Shown here one piece after another: positions 37,869 through 47,052 of a DNA stretch of 64,000 bases. The DNA comes from Proteobacteria bacterium 005FR1. Lineage in GTDB: Bacteria > Pseudomonadota > Gammaproteobacteria > Pseudomonadales > Cellvibrionaceae. The DNA lies in assembly GCA_026192395.1 (NCBI GenBank), contig WACF01000001.1, positions 1,511,637 to 1,575,636 on the forward strand, given 5' to 3'. The first letter of the stretch is position 1; each line of letters begins with the position of its first letter. The notes under the pieces were generated by a model that was not told the origin of the DNA, searched no databases, and worked only from the letters and a program-made list of their open reading frames with translations. The position numbers were made by a program, and so were the translations under genes.

Positions 37869-38677
37869 GCGACAATTTTGCTCCCCATAAAGCACGCAAG
37901 CGCTTCGGCCAGAATTTCCTGAGCGATCCAGGGGTAATCGATCGCATTCTGCGCAGCATCAATCCGGCTCCGGATGACCAAATGGTAGAGATCGGCCCGG
38001 GCCAGGGCGCACTGACGCTGCCGCTGCTGGCACGCAATCCCAATCTCACCGTGGTCGAGCTGGACCGGGACCTGGTAGCACGCTTGGAATTGCTCAAGCA
38101 GGACTACCGGGGCCTGCGCATTCACCAGGGCGACGCGCTGGACTTCGATTTTTCCCGTCTCAGCGAGCAGCCCGAATCGCTTCGAATCGTCGGCAACCTG
38201 CCCTACAACATTTCCACGCCACTGATTTTTCATCTGCTCGACTATCACGAGCTGATACGCGACATGCACTTCATGCTGCAGAAGGAAGTGGTGGAACGAA
38301 TGGCGGCCTCACCGGGGACCAAAAGTTACGGGCGCTTGTCGGTGATGGTCCAGTACTTCTGCCGGGTCGATGAGCTGTTCGGCGTGCCGCCAGAGTGTTT
38401 CCACCCGCGTCCCAAGGTGGATTCGGCCATTGTGCGCCTCACCCCGCATCGCACCCTGCCCTGGCCCGCGAAAAACTTTGGCTGTTTCAAGAAGCTGGTC
38501 AATATCTGCTTTCAGCAGCGCCGCAAGACCTTGCGCAACAGCTTGCGTCTGCTGATGTCTACCGCGACGATTGAAGCGCTGAACATGGACGTTACAATAC
38601 GTCCCGACCATTTGGCCGTGAAGGATTTCGTCGACCTGGCCAATGTGCTCGCCAGTGAACAGGGTGAATCGCAATGA
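37865..38677 (+). CDS. rsmA: 16S rRNA dimethyladenosine transferase
   Basis: Dimethylates two adjacent adenosines near the 3' end of 16S rRNA (KsgA). 270 residues. [21 protein letters not shown] motif [15 protein letters not shown] and catalytic [10 protein letters not shown] are conserved. Start codon ATGA overlaps the pdxA stop, and its own stop overlaps apaG, showing tight coupling along this operon. Confidence 0.97.
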   Translation: MSDNFAPHKARKRFGQNFLSDPGVIDRILRSINPAPDDQMVEIGPGQGALTLPLLARNPNLTVVELDRDLVARLELLKQDYRGLRIHQGDALDFDFSRLSEQPESLRIVGNLPYNISTPLIFHLLDYHELIRDMHFMLQKEVVERMAASPGTKSYGRLSVMVQYFCRVDELFGVPPECFHPRPKVDSAIVRLTPHRTLPWPAKNFGCFKKLVNICFQQRRKTLRNSLRLLMSTATIEALNMDVTIRPDHLAVKDFVDLANVLASEQGESQ

Positions 38678-39078
38678 GAACACCGGACACCAATAGACAG
38701 GAAACGAGAACACCGGAAATCGATGTGCGCGTAAAGAGCACCTACATTCCAGAGCGGTCCCAGCCTGCGGAAAAGCGCTACGTGTATGCCTATACCATTA
38801 CCATCGCCAATCACGGCGACCGCCCGGCTCAGCTGGTGAGCCGGCATTGGCTTATCAAGGATGCGGATGACGGGGTGCAGGAGGTGAAAGGCGCTGGCGT
38901 TGTCGGCGAACAGCCGCGGCTCGAGCCGGGCGAAGACTTCACCTACACCAGTGGTGTGGTGCTCTCGACCCAGACCGGCACCATGCAAGGCAGCTATCAG
39001 ATGCGGACCGATGAGGGGGAATCCTTCGACGCGCCCGTTCCCCTCTTTGCGCTGGTTCCACCCCATTCCATTCACTGA
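38674..39078 (+). CDS. apaG: ApaG protein
   Basis: A 134-residue immunoglobulin-fold protein. It has the typical VRVKSTYIPERSQPAEKRYVYAYTITIANHG start, the GVVGEQPRLEPGEDFTYTSG core, and the MQGSYQM strand. ApaG co-occurs with ApaH; its function is not settled. Overlaps rsmA by four bases. The N-terminal ~8 residues before IDVRVKS are variable. Confidence 0.94.
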   Translation: MRTPDTNRQETRTPEIDVRVKSTYIPERSQPAEKRYVYAYTITIANHGDRPAQLVSRHWLIKDADDGVQEVKGAGVVGEQPRLEPGEDFTYTSGVVLSTQTGTMQGSYQMRTDEGESFDAPVPLFALVPPHSIH

Positions 39079-39102
39079 TTCCGATCAGGAGGCGATCCGC
39101 TG

Positions 39103-39909
39103 ATGGCGACCTATGCAGTTGGTGACATCCAAGGTTGCCTGAAACCCTTGCAATGCCTGCTCGACAAAGTCGAATTTCAGCCCGGACGAGATCGCCTCTG
39201 GCTGTGCGGCGATCTCGTCAATCGCGGTCCCGATTCCCTGGCCACCCTGCGCTTCCTCTACGGCATGCGAGATTCGGTGGTCTCGGTGCTCGGCAATCAT
39301 GATCTGCACCTGCTGGCCGTGGCCTGGCACACGCACAAGGCCCGTGACAAGGACACCATCGGCGACATCCTCGAAGCCCCGGATCGGGACGAACTGCTGA
39401 ATTGGATTCGCCACTTTCCGCTGTTACACCATGATCCCAAGCTGGGTTTCGCGATGGCGCATGCCGGCATCCCCCCCATCTGGTCGTTGACACAGGCGCT
39501 TCGCTATAGCCGCGAGATGGCCTTCATTCTGCGCAGTGAAGAGCTGGAAAATTTTCTCGCCCACATGTACGGCAATCAGCCGGACCGCTGGCACGAACAT
39601 CTGCACGGTCCCGACCGCTGGCGTTTGATTACCAATTACTTCACCCGCATGCGCTTCTGCCGCGCCGATGGAACGCTGGAACTCACCTGCAAGCAGGGCC
39701 CGGACAAGGCACCGTCGGGTTTCATGCCCTGGTTCGAGCATCCCAACCCCGCACTCGAAAGTACCAAGCTTGTATTCGGCCACTGGGCCAGTCTGGAAGG
39801 AAAGGCGGCACGACCTGGTCTGTTTGCGCTGGACACCGGCTGTGTCTGGGGCAACAGCCTGACGGCGCTTTGTCTGGAGACGGAAGAGCGATTCAGCTGC
39901 GACTGCTGA
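39103..39909 (+). CDS. apaH: Diadenosine tetraphosphatase (RNA decapping phosphatase)
   Basis: Cleaves Ap4A to two ADP and removes Np4 caps from RNA. 268 residues. The metallophosphatase motifs are complete: [25 protein letters not shown], and a late HAGIPP. Last gene of the lptD operon. In P. aeruginosa glpE follows; here a MATE transporter and galE lie between apaH and prkA. Confidence 0.96.
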   Translation: MATYAVGDIQGCLKPLQCLLDKVEFQPGRDRLWLCGDLVNRGPDSLATLRFLYGMRDSVVSVLGNHDLHLLAVAWHTHKARDKDTIGDILEAPDRDELLNWIRHFPLLHHDPKLGFAMAHAGIPPIWSLTQALRYSREMAFILRSEELENFLAHMYGNQPDRWHEHLHGPDRWRLITNYFTRMRFCRADGTLELTCKQGPDKAPSGFMPWFEHPNPALESTKLVFGHWASLEGKAARPGLFALDTGCVWGNSLTALCLETEERFSCDC

Positions 39910-40174
39910 TCCGCTTTTGCGACTGGCCACAAATTATCCGGCTGCTTTATACTTCCCGCTTGTTTGCGGGGAGCTCTCCCAATGAATCACTTCGACTTCA
40001 CCTAAGAATCGTTCCGCTGTTGCGTTTCGCACTCTCCTTCTGAATTCGCCGGCGGCGCTGCGCTCCGGTGCGATCCCGAATATACCGCCCAATTCCGATG
40101 TCACTCTCGTGACCGCCGCCACCTCTCAAATGGCGAGCTGCACTGTAGGCGGTAACAAGAAAAATGGAAATCAC

Positions 40175-41578
40175 ATGACTGCGGTACAAAAGCAATCCGC
40201 CTGGAGCCTGATCAAGGAAGCTCTGGCCGGAAGTTCAACCATTGATTACACCCAAGGCTCCATCGCACGTGCCACCTTTCTCCTGGCCGTGCCGATGATC
40301 CTGGAGATGGCGATGGAGTCGGTATTTGCCATCGTCGATATATTTTTCGTCGCTCAGTTGGGAATGGAGGCGGTCGCCACCGTCGGCCTGACTGAAGCGG
40401 TCATCACCCTGCTTTATGCGGTGGCCATTGGGCTCAGCATGGGCACCACGGCTTTAGTGGCCCGCCGTTTCGGTGAAGGAAACCGGGAGGCCGCTGCGGC
40501 GGCCGGTGCACAGGCACTGCTGTTGGGCGCGGTAGTCGCAACCGTTGTGGGTATCGTGGGTATCACCTACGCGGAAGACATACTGCGCCTGATGGGTGCG
40601 GACGCGGCCACACTGGACATCGGCCAGGGATACACCACAATCATGCTGGGTGGCTCGTTCACCATTCTGTTCCTGTTCCTGAACAACGCGATCTTCCGCG
40701 GCGCCGGGGACGCGAGCATTGCGATGCGCTCGCTGTGGCTGGCCAATGGAATCAATATCGTACTGGACCCCTGCCTGATCTATGGCTGGGGTCCTTTTCC
40801 GGAAATGGGTGTGACAGGCGCGGCTGTGGCCACCAACATCGGCCGCGGTGTGGGCGTGCTTTATCAGTTGTATCACCTGTCCGCTGGTAGCGGCCGAATC
40901 CACATCGCTGCCAGTGGTCTGCGCCTGCAGACCGGCGTGATGGCCACGCTCTTGAAGACTTCGATGGGCGGCATTGCCCAGTTCCTGATCGCCACTGCCA
41001 GCTGGGTTTTGCTGGTGCGTATCGTGTCGCTCTACGGTCCAGTCGCGGTGGCGGGCTACACCATTGCAATACGCATCATCCTGTTCAGCTTCCTCCCAGC
41101 CTGGGGCCTCAGCAATGCCGTGGCGACGCTCGTGGGTCAGAACCTCGGGGCGAAAAAACCGGAGCGGGCCGCGCAGACAGTCTGGCAGGTTTCGAAATAC
41201 ACCGTGGTTTACATCGCCTCGGTTGCCCTGCTGTTCATGGCTATGCCGGCGACCTTGATTGCCAATTTCACGCCGGACACAGGGGTCATTGAATATGGGG
41301 CCATGTGTTTGCGCATTCTGAGCTACGGCTTTGTGTTCTGGGCGCTGGGCATGGTTACGATCCAGGCCTTCAATGGCGCTGGCGATACCATGACGCCCAC
41401 CTGGATCAACCTGTTCTGCTTCTGGGTCGTGCAGATCCCGCTGGCCTACCTCCTAGCAACCCAGACAGGGCTGCAATCTAGCGGCGTGTTCTGGGCGACG
41501 GTGGTGGCGGATACCTTGACGGCTGTAATCGGTGTGATGGTGTTTATGCGCGGTGGGTGGAAGAGCAAGGTTGTGTGA
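40175..41578 (+). CDS. MATE-family efflux transporter
   Basis: A 467-residue membrane protein with about twelve helices. Both halves of the MatE fold are visible, with family motifs such as VPMILEMAMESVFAIVDIFFVAQLG and NNAIFRGAGDAS in the first half and NAVATLVGQNLGAKKPERA and QAFNGAGDTMTPTW in the second. It is expected to export cationic drugs or metabolites by Na+ or H+ antiport. ATG 40175 is used; a longer GTG start at 40109 lacks family homology. Substrate unknown. Confidence 0.88.
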   Translation: MTAVQKQSAWSLIKEALAGSSTIDYTQGSIARATFLLAVPMILEMAMESVFAIVDIFFVAQLGMEAVATVGLTEAVITLLYAVAIGLSMGTTALVARRFGEGNREAAAAAGAQALLLGAVVATVVGIVGITYAEDILRLMGADAATLDIGQGYTTIMLGGSFTILFLFLNNAIFRGAGDASIAMRSLWLANGINIVLDPCLIYGWGPFPEMGVTGAAVATNIGRGVGVLYQLYHLSAGSGRIHIAASGLRLQTGVMATLLKTSMGGIAQFLIATASWVLLVRIVSLYGPVAVAGYTIAIRIILFSFLPAWGLSNAVATLVGQNLGAKKPERAAQTVWQVSKYTVVYIASVALLFMAMPATLIANFTPDTGVIEYGAMCLRILSYGFVFWALGMVTIQAFNGAGDTMTPTWINLFCFWVVQIPLAYLLATQTGLQSSGVFWATVVADTLTAVIGVMVFMRGGWKSKVV

Positions 41579-41618
41579 CGACTCTCGTCTTGGGAGAACA
41601 CTCATATTCCGTGCCGGG

Positions 41619-41725
41619 CCAAAAATCCGGTGTTCACTAGTGTGACACGCTGCAAGTACGTCCCTGTAAGCTCTACGCCGGCGTCCTGCCGGCGACGGTC
41701 ACAGCAGCAAACACCGGATTCCTGG
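41619..41725. repeat. Long imperfect palindrome (intergenic repeat element)
   Basis: Arms 41619-41646 and 41698-41725 are 28 bases each and match at 22 positions in inverted orientation, so RNA or single-stranded DNA could form a large hairpin. Inside lies a second perfect stem, CGCCGG/CCGGCG (41676-41681 / 41689-41694). This looks like a REP/MITE-type intergenic element. No transposase is nearby. Confidence 0.7.
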
Positions 41726-41795
41726 CTGCGAGTTCGGAGTAGCTCCACCCGGGCCATACCAAGTGGCGGCCACTGCGGCGAGTTGGTTGTGGGTG

Positions 41796-42003
41796 CGCTC
41801 TCTCGAAACGTTCGCTTCAGGGATGGCGTGCTTCTGCTCCTGCGAAGCGTGCATTCGCGCCGTCCATGGCGCTCAAGCGACAGAGCGTACATGGATGTAT
41901 TAACAGCGTTTTCGAGAGAGCGTACCCAGTGGCAAACGGCTTCGAAGCCTCCGACGATGGCGGCCGAAACAGCTATTCCAGATAGCAGCCGGCCGTCGCC
42001 GGA
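41796..42003. repeat. Second inverted-repeat element before galE
   Basis: A perfect 13-base inverted repeat, CGCTCTCTCGAAA (41796-41808) and TTTCGAGAGAGCG (41910-41922), encloses about 100 bases containing two ATGGATGTA/TCCATGGCG-type palindromic bits. Beyond it, near 41985-42011, is a stretch reading on the minus strand CGCCGTCATTCCGGCGA, a type of intergenic repeat seen in many proteobacteria. Together with the preceding palindrome it fills the 460-base MATE-galE gap. Confidence 0.6.
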
Positions 42004-42038
42004 ATGACGGCGCGGTTGCTTCGCGCCCGAGTCCCGAC

Positions 42039-43064
42039 TCAATCGTACCCGCGTGGATTCTGCGACTGCCAGCGCCAGGCGTCTTCGACCATGCGCTCTA
42101 TGCCGAACTCGGCGCGCCAGCCCAATACCTCAGCGGCACGGTCGGGATTGGCGTAGCAAGTGGCAATGTCGCCGGGACGGCGGGGGGCGACTTTGTAGGC
42201 AACCTTTCGATCACTGGCCTTCTCGAAGGCGTCGATCACTTCCAGCACACTGTAGCCCCGGCCGGTGCCGAGATTGAAGGTATAGCACTCCGGCTCTGCT
42301 TCCAGCAGGTGCTCCAGCGCTTTCACGTGACCGCGCGCCAGATCCACCACGTGGATGTAGTCTCGGACGCCAGTGCCATCCCGGGTCGGATAGTCGTTGC
42401 CGAACACACTCAGTTCTTTCAATTTTCCGATTGCCACCTGCGCCACGTAGGGCAGCAGGTTGTTGGGAATACCCTGGGGATCTTCACCGATCATGCCACT
42501 TTCGTGAGCACCGATGGGATTGAAGTAGCGCAGCAGGGAAATCTTCCACTGGCTGTTTGGCACTCGGCTTAGGTCCCGATAAATCTCTTCGACCATTAAC
42601 TTACTGCGGCCGTAGGGATTGGTGGCGGAGGTGGGAAAATCTTCCATGATCGGCACTGTCGCCGGATCGCCATAGACTGTTGCCGATGAACTGAAGATGA
42701 GCTGATGCACGCCGAATTCGGCCATCACCTCGGCCAGGGCTACGGAGCCTTCCACATTGTTATGGTAATAGCGCAGTGGGATTTCCGTGGACTCCCCCAC
42801 TGCTTTCAGTCCTGCGAAGTGCAAAACCGCTGAGAATTCATGTGCTTGGAAAACCTCACGAAGCGCGCTTCGGTCGGTAACGTCCGCCTGGTAGAAGGGA
42901 ACTGATCGTCCGCTGATCTCTTCCACCCGCTTCATCGCGAGTGGCTTACTGTTTGCCAGATTGTCCACTACCACGATGTCGAAACCCGCTTCGAGGAGTT
43001 CGACGCAGGTGTGACTGCCTATATACCCCGCACCACCGGTCACCAAAACCTTATGCTTCGTCAC
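42039..43064 (-). CDS. galE: UDP-glucose 4-epimerase
   Basis: Interconverts UDP-glucose and UDP-galactose for surface polysaccharides. 341 residues, extended SDR fold. The NAD site is VLVTGGAGYIGSHTCVELLEAG, the catalytic Ser/Tyr/Lys are in FSSSATVYG and NPYGRSKLMVEE, and GTGVRDYIHVVDLA is conserved. Monocistronic and opposite to its neighbours. It replaces glpE in the pseudomonad gene order. Confidence 0.96.
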   Translation of the reverse strand: MTKHKVLVTGGAGYIGSHTCVELLEAGFDIVVVDNLANSKPLAMKRVEEISGRSVPFYQADVTDRSALREVFQAHEFSAVLHFAGLKAVGESTEIPLRYYHNNVEGSVALAEVMAEFGVHQLIFSSSATVYGDPATVPIMEDFPTSATNPYGRSKLMVEEIYRDLSRVPNSQWKISLLRYFNPIGAHESGMIGEDPQGIPNNLLPYVAQVAIGKLKELSVFGNDYPTRDGTGVRDYIHVVDLARGHVKALEHLLEAEPECYTFNLGTGRGYSVLEVIDAFEKASDRKVAYKVAPRRPGDIATCYANPDRAAEVLGWRAEFGIERMVEDAWRWQSQNPRGYD

Positions 43065-43590
43065 GTAAGTACCACCTTACCTTTCATTGTTGATTCTGAT
43101 TGGCCTGTTCCCGTGCGCCACATGTAGCATCGATCGGGAGGATGGCAGCTCGCATCGCACTTTGCCGATGCCACCTTGTTACCATGTCCTCGTTCGATTC
43201 ACTGGCGAAACCCGGGAGCAGATCCGCGCGTGTCCATTATCGAACAATTCGTGAATGGATTCAGCCTGACTCTGCAATCCTGATGGGTTTTTGTTGTCTA
43301 TTAGATGCCATCTTCAGAGTGGCGCCTTGTAAATGTTCAGCATCAGGATCTTCTTTGACTTACGACGGGCTTTACCGTTTCTCCAAAAGACGATATTTTT
43401 TTGAAGAACTAGTGGTGCTCGCCCCAGTTTTTGGAGCTATGCTTATCCAACGGGCGAATAGTTCAGCGGGCAAATCCTGTCGTATTGTCCAACAGATCCC
43501 CGGCTTTTTAGCAGCGCAATTGAGTGATAAGGTACTACACACGATTCCTGTTAAGGGCTTTTGCAGACCTTATCGGTACGGAGGCAGGTT
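43065..43590 (+). promoter_or_regulatory. Long upstream region of the prkA operon
   Basis: 526 bases between divergent galE and prkA. It is visibly richer in A and T than its surroundings (TTTTTTGAAGAACTAG near 43408). An open frame of 164 codons spans most of it, but its Arg/Ser/Cys-rich translation and lack of ribosome site argue against a gene. In E. coli the homologous operon uses sigma-S and sigma-54; I looked for GG-N10-GC and extended -10 sequences and could not support either. The GGAGGCAGGTT before 43591 is a strong ribosome site. Confidence 0.35.
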
Positions 43591-45516
43591 ATGAGCAGTA
43601 TTTTTAGCCACTACCGCGAGCGTTACGAAACAACTCAGCAGGAAGAGTTCACGATTCAGGAATACCTTGAATTGTGTAAATCGGACCCAAGCGTTTATGC
43701 GACGGCCGCCGAAAGAATGCTGGCGGCAATTGGGGAGCCCGAGCTGGTTGATACCTCGCGGGATCCACGGCTAAGCAGAATCTTTTCCAACAAGATCATA
43801 AAGCGCTACAAAGCGTTCGCCGATTTCTACGGCATGGAAGAATGCATCGAACAGATTGTATCCTTCTTCAAACATGCTGCGCAGGGGCTGGAAGAGAAGA
43901 AACAAATTCTCTACCTGCTCGGCCCGGTCGGGGGCGGCAAGTCCTCACTCGCTGAAAAACTCAAATCTCTCATCGAAAAAGAACCCATTTACTGCATCAA
44001 GGGTTCACCTGTCTACGAATCGCCACTCGGTCTTTTCGACCCCGCCGAGGACGCCGAAATCCTCGAAGAGGACTACGGCATTCCCCGCCGCTACATCAAA
44101 CAAATCATGTCGCCCTGGGCGGTCAAGCGTCTGCACGAGTACAACGGGGATATCAGCAAGTTCAAGGTAGTGAAGGTTTACCCCTCCATTCTTGACCAGA
44201 TCGCCGTCTCCAAAACCGAGCCCGGTGACGAGAACAACCAGGACATCTCCTCGCTCGTCGGCAAAGTGGATATTCGAAAACTCGAAGAGTATCCGCAGAA
44301 CGACCCGGATGCTTATAGCTTCTCCGGTGGCCTTTGCCGCGCGAACCAGGGCCTCATGGAATTCGTGGAAATGTTCAAGGCGCCGATCAAGGTGCTGCAC
44401 CCGCTGCTGACTGCGACACAGGAAGGCAACTACAACTCCACTGAAGGCCTCGGTGCGATTCCTTTCGAGGGTGTGATTCTCGCGCACTCGAACGAGTCCG
44501 AGTGGCGCACTTTCAAGAACAACAAGAACAACGAAGCTTTCATCGACCGTGTTTATATCGTCAAGGTGCCCTACTGCCTGCGGGTTTCCGAAGAAATCAA
44601 GATTTACGAAAAGCTGCTGCAAAACAGCTCGCTTGGCAGAGCGCCCTGCGCTCCCGACACGCTGAAGATGCTGGCACAGTTCACGGTACTCTCCCGCATC
44701 AAAGAGCCGGAAAATTCGAATCTGTATTCCAAGATGCGCATTTATGACGGGGAAAACCTGAAGGACACGGATCCGAAAGCCAAGTCGATTCAGGAGTACC
44801 GTGACGCCGCGGGCGTTGACGAGGGTATGTCGGGCCTATCCACTCGTTTCGCGTTCAAGATACTGTCGAAGGTATTCAACTTCGATCCGACCGAAGTGGC
44901 CGCGAACCCGGTGCATCTGCTCTACGTGCTCGAACAGCAGATCGAGCAGGAACAGTATCAACCGGAAGTTCAGGATCGCTATCTAACTTTCCTCAAGGAG
45001 TATCTGGCGCCACGTTATGTCGAGTTCATCGGCAAGGAGATCCAGACCGCCTACCTGGAGAGCTACGCGGAATACGGCCAGAACATCTTCGACCGCTATG
45101 TCACCTTCGCCGACTTCTGGATTCAGGATCAGGAATACCGCGATCCGGAAACCGGGGAGATCCTCGACCGCGGCGCACTTAACGAAGAGCTCGAGAAAAT
45201 CGAGAAGCCGGCGGGTATCAGCAATCCCAAGGATTTCCGCAATGAGGTGGTCAATTTTGTTCTGCGAGCCCGCGCAAACAATGGCGGCAGGAACCCGACC
45301 TGGAACAGCTACGAGAAACTTCGTACGGTGATCGAGAAGAAAATGTTCTCCAACACCGAGGACCTGCTCCCCGTCATCTCCTTCAACGCCAAAGCCTCCG
45401 CCAGCGACCAGAAGAAGCACAAGGACTTTGTCGCGCGAATGGTGGATCGGGGATACACCGAGAAGCAGGTTCGTCTGCTTTCCGAGTGGTATCTGCGGGT
45501 CAGGAAATCGCAGTAA
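43591..45516 (+). CDS. prkA: PrkA-type serine protein kinase
   Basis: Homologue of E. coli YeaG and Bacillus PrkA, a stress- and starvation-related kinase with an AAA+ core (recently shown to have protease activity in Bacillus). 641 residues. The Walker A GPVGGGKSS lies near residues 112-120; the AAA_PrkA domain fills the N-terminal two-thirds and the PrkA C-terminal kinase domain the rest. ATG 43591 follows a strong Shine-Dalgarno. First gene of prkA-yeaH-spoVR, a set conserved in many proteobacteria and tied to nitrogen starvation and stationary phase. Confidence 0.96.
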   Translation: MSSIFSHYRERYETTQQEEFTIQEYLELCKSDPSVYATAAERMLAAIGEPELVDTSRDPRLSRIFSNKIIKRYKAFADFYGMEECIEQIVSFFKHAAQGLEEKKQILYLLGPVGGGKSSLAEKLKSLIEKEPIYCIKGSPVYESPLGLFDPAEDAEILEEDYGIPRRYIKQIMSPWAVKRLHEYNGDISKFKVVKVYPSILDQIAVSKTEPGDENNQDISSLVGKVDIRKLEEYPQNDPDAYSFSGGLCRANQGLMEFVEMFKAPIKVLHPLLTATQEGNYNSTEGLGAIPFEGVILAHSNESEWRTFKNNKNNEAFIDRVYIVKVPYCLRVSEEIKIYEKLLQNSSLGRAPCAPDTLKMLAQFTVLSRIKEPENSNLYSKMRIYDGENLKDTDPKAKSIQEYRDAAGVDEGMSGLSTRFAFKILSKVFNFDPTEVAANPVHLLYVLEQQIEQEQYQPEVQDRYLTFLKEYLAPRYVEFIGKEIQTAYLESYAEYGQNIFDRYVTFADFWIQDQEYRDPETGEILDRGALNEELEKIEKPAGISNPKDFRNEVVNFVLRARANNGGRNPTWNSYEKLRTVIEKKMFSNTEDLLPVISFNAKASASDQKKHKDFVARMVDRGYTEKQVRLLSEWYLRVRKSQ

Positions 45517-45525
45517 GCAGGACAA

Positions 45526-45561
45526 GCGAATGGCCGGGCGGCGAGTTGCCTGGCCATTCGC
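45526..45561 (+). promoter_or_regulatory. Strong hairpin in the prkA-yeaH gap
   Basis: GCGAATGGCC (45526-45535) and GGCCATTCGC (45552-45561) form a perfect 10-bp stem that extends inward by three or four more pairs. It begins 9 bases past the prkA stop and is followed by CGGAAAAAATG rather than a T run. Likely to cause partial termination, RNA processing or 3'-end protection, giving unequal amounts of PrkA and YeaH. Confidence 0.55.
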
Positions 45562-45759
45562 CGGAAAAAATGCGGGAATGCCGGCACGCTCAGGGAATAG
45601 TCAGACGATGTGGTGTCAAAAGGGCATGGCAAGGACGTCTCCGCCTGCCTCACGCCAGCCGGAAACCCCCGTTCTCAAGAGGCTATGGAATCGTTTGCAA
45701 AGCGGAGCAAATGGATCGAAGAAACGGCCTCCGACCTGCGGTAACTCTATAGGTAAAGT

Positions 45760-47034
45760 ATGAGCTATATAGTCGATCGTCGACTAAACGCCAAAAACAA
45801 GAGTGCAGTCAACCGGCAGCGGTTTCTCCGACGCTACCGCCAACATATCAAAAAAGCAGTCGCCGAAGCAGTTACCAGGCGTTCCATCATGGACGTCGAG
45901 AACGGCGAGCAGATCAGCATCCCCACCCGCGATATCAGCGAGCCCATCTTTCACCATGGCCGCGGCGGCCGGCACTCCAACGTGTTGCCCGGCAACCAGG
46001 AATTTGTTGCCGGTGATCGCATTCCCCGTCCGCCCGGCGGCGGCGGTGGCGGCGCAGGTTCCGGTGCGAGCGATCAGGGTGAGGGAATGGATGAGTTCGT
46101 CTTCCAGATCACCCAGGAAGAATTCCTCGACTTCATGTTCGAAGATCTTGAACTGCCCAACATGGTCAAGCGCCAGCTGGCCGGCAGCGAAGAGTTCAAG
46201 ATGCGCCGTGCTGGCATCAGCAATGAGGGCAATCCAGGCCGCATCAACATCGTTCGCTCCCTGCGGGCTGCCAATGCGCGCCGCATCGCACTGACCAGCG
46301 GCAAGCGTCGCCAGTTGGCGGAAATGGAAAAAGAGCTGGCGACCCTGGAAGCCCAGGAACCCGAGCTGCGTGATCACAAGCGTATCGAGGAACTGCTCGC
46401 TTCCATGGCGAAGTTGCGCAACCATATTTCCCGCGTCCCCTGGCTCGACGATTTCGATCTGAAATACAACCTGCACGTAAAAGACCCGGCACCGAGTTCA
46501 AAGGCGGTTATGTTCTGCCTGATGGACGTGTCCGGCTCCATGAACCAGGCCACCAAAGATATGGCCAAGCGGTTCTTTATTCTTCTTTATCTGTTCCTGA
46601 AGCGGAATTACGAGCACACCGAAGTAGTCTTCATTCGCCATCACACCAGCGCCAAGGAAGTGGACGAGGAAGAGTTTTTCTACTCACGGGAGACCGGCGG
46701 CACTATCGTGTCCAGCGCGCTGAAGCTGATGAAACAGATTCTCGACGAGCGTTACCCGCTCTCCGAGTGGAACGTTTACGGTGCCCAGGCCTCTGACGGT
46801 GACAACTGGAACGACGACTCGAGCATCTGCTACGACCTGCTGGTGAACGACATCATGCCCAAGGTCCAGTACTACTCCTACATCGAGATCACACCCCGTG
46901 ACCATCAGGCGCTGTGGGAGGAGTATGAAAGTGTGCGAGCCGCCTGGCCCGATTCCTTTGCCATGGAACACATCGTCGATGCCGGGGATATCTATCCCGT
47001 CTTCCGCGAACTGTTCCACAAGAAGTACGCCTAG
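45760..47034 (+). CDS. yeaH: YeaH/YhbH-family protein (DUF444)
   Basis: Partner of PrkA; the function is not established. 424 residues. The N-terminus [26 protein letters not shown] is diagnostic, followed by a Gly-rich linker ([12 protein letters not shown]) and a C-terminal von Willebrand A-like domain with a MIDAS-type DVSGSMNQ near residue 255. Bacillus YhbH is linked to sporulation; E. coli YeaH works with YeaG in starvation. The ATG is preceded by a weak GGTAAAG site, so translation may be modest. Confidence 0.94.
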   Translation: MSYIVDRRLNAKNKSAVNRQRFLRRYRQHIKKAVAEAVTRRSIMDVENGEQISIPTRDISEPIFHHGRGGRHSNVLPGNQEFVAGDRIPRPPGGGGGGAGSGASDQGEGMDEFVFQITQEEFLDFMFEDLELPNMVKRQLAGSEEFKMRRAGISNEGNPGRINIVRSLRAANARRIALTSGKRRQLAEMEKELATLEAQEPELRDHKRIEELLASMAKLRNHISRVPWLDDFDLKYNLHVKDPAPSSKAVMFCLMDVSGSMNQATKDMAKRFFILLYLFLKRNYEHTEVVFIRHHTSAKEVDEEEFFYSRETGGTIVSSALKLMKQILDERYPLSEWNVYGAQASDGDNWNDDSSICYDLLVNDIMPKVQYYSYIEITPRDHQALWEEYESVRAAWPDSFAMEHIVDAGDIYPVFRELFHKKYA

Positions 47035-47052
47035 ATCCTAGAGCTGAGACGA

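Noticed and set aside
41602-42042. Open frames of 125-146 codons on both strands before galE
   Set aside because: They lie on the palindromic repeat elements and have no protein features.
43100-43594. Open frame of 164 codons before prkA
   Set aside because: No ribosome site, unlikely composition (Cys/Arg/Ser-rich) and overlap with the prkA ribosome site; treated as regulatory region.
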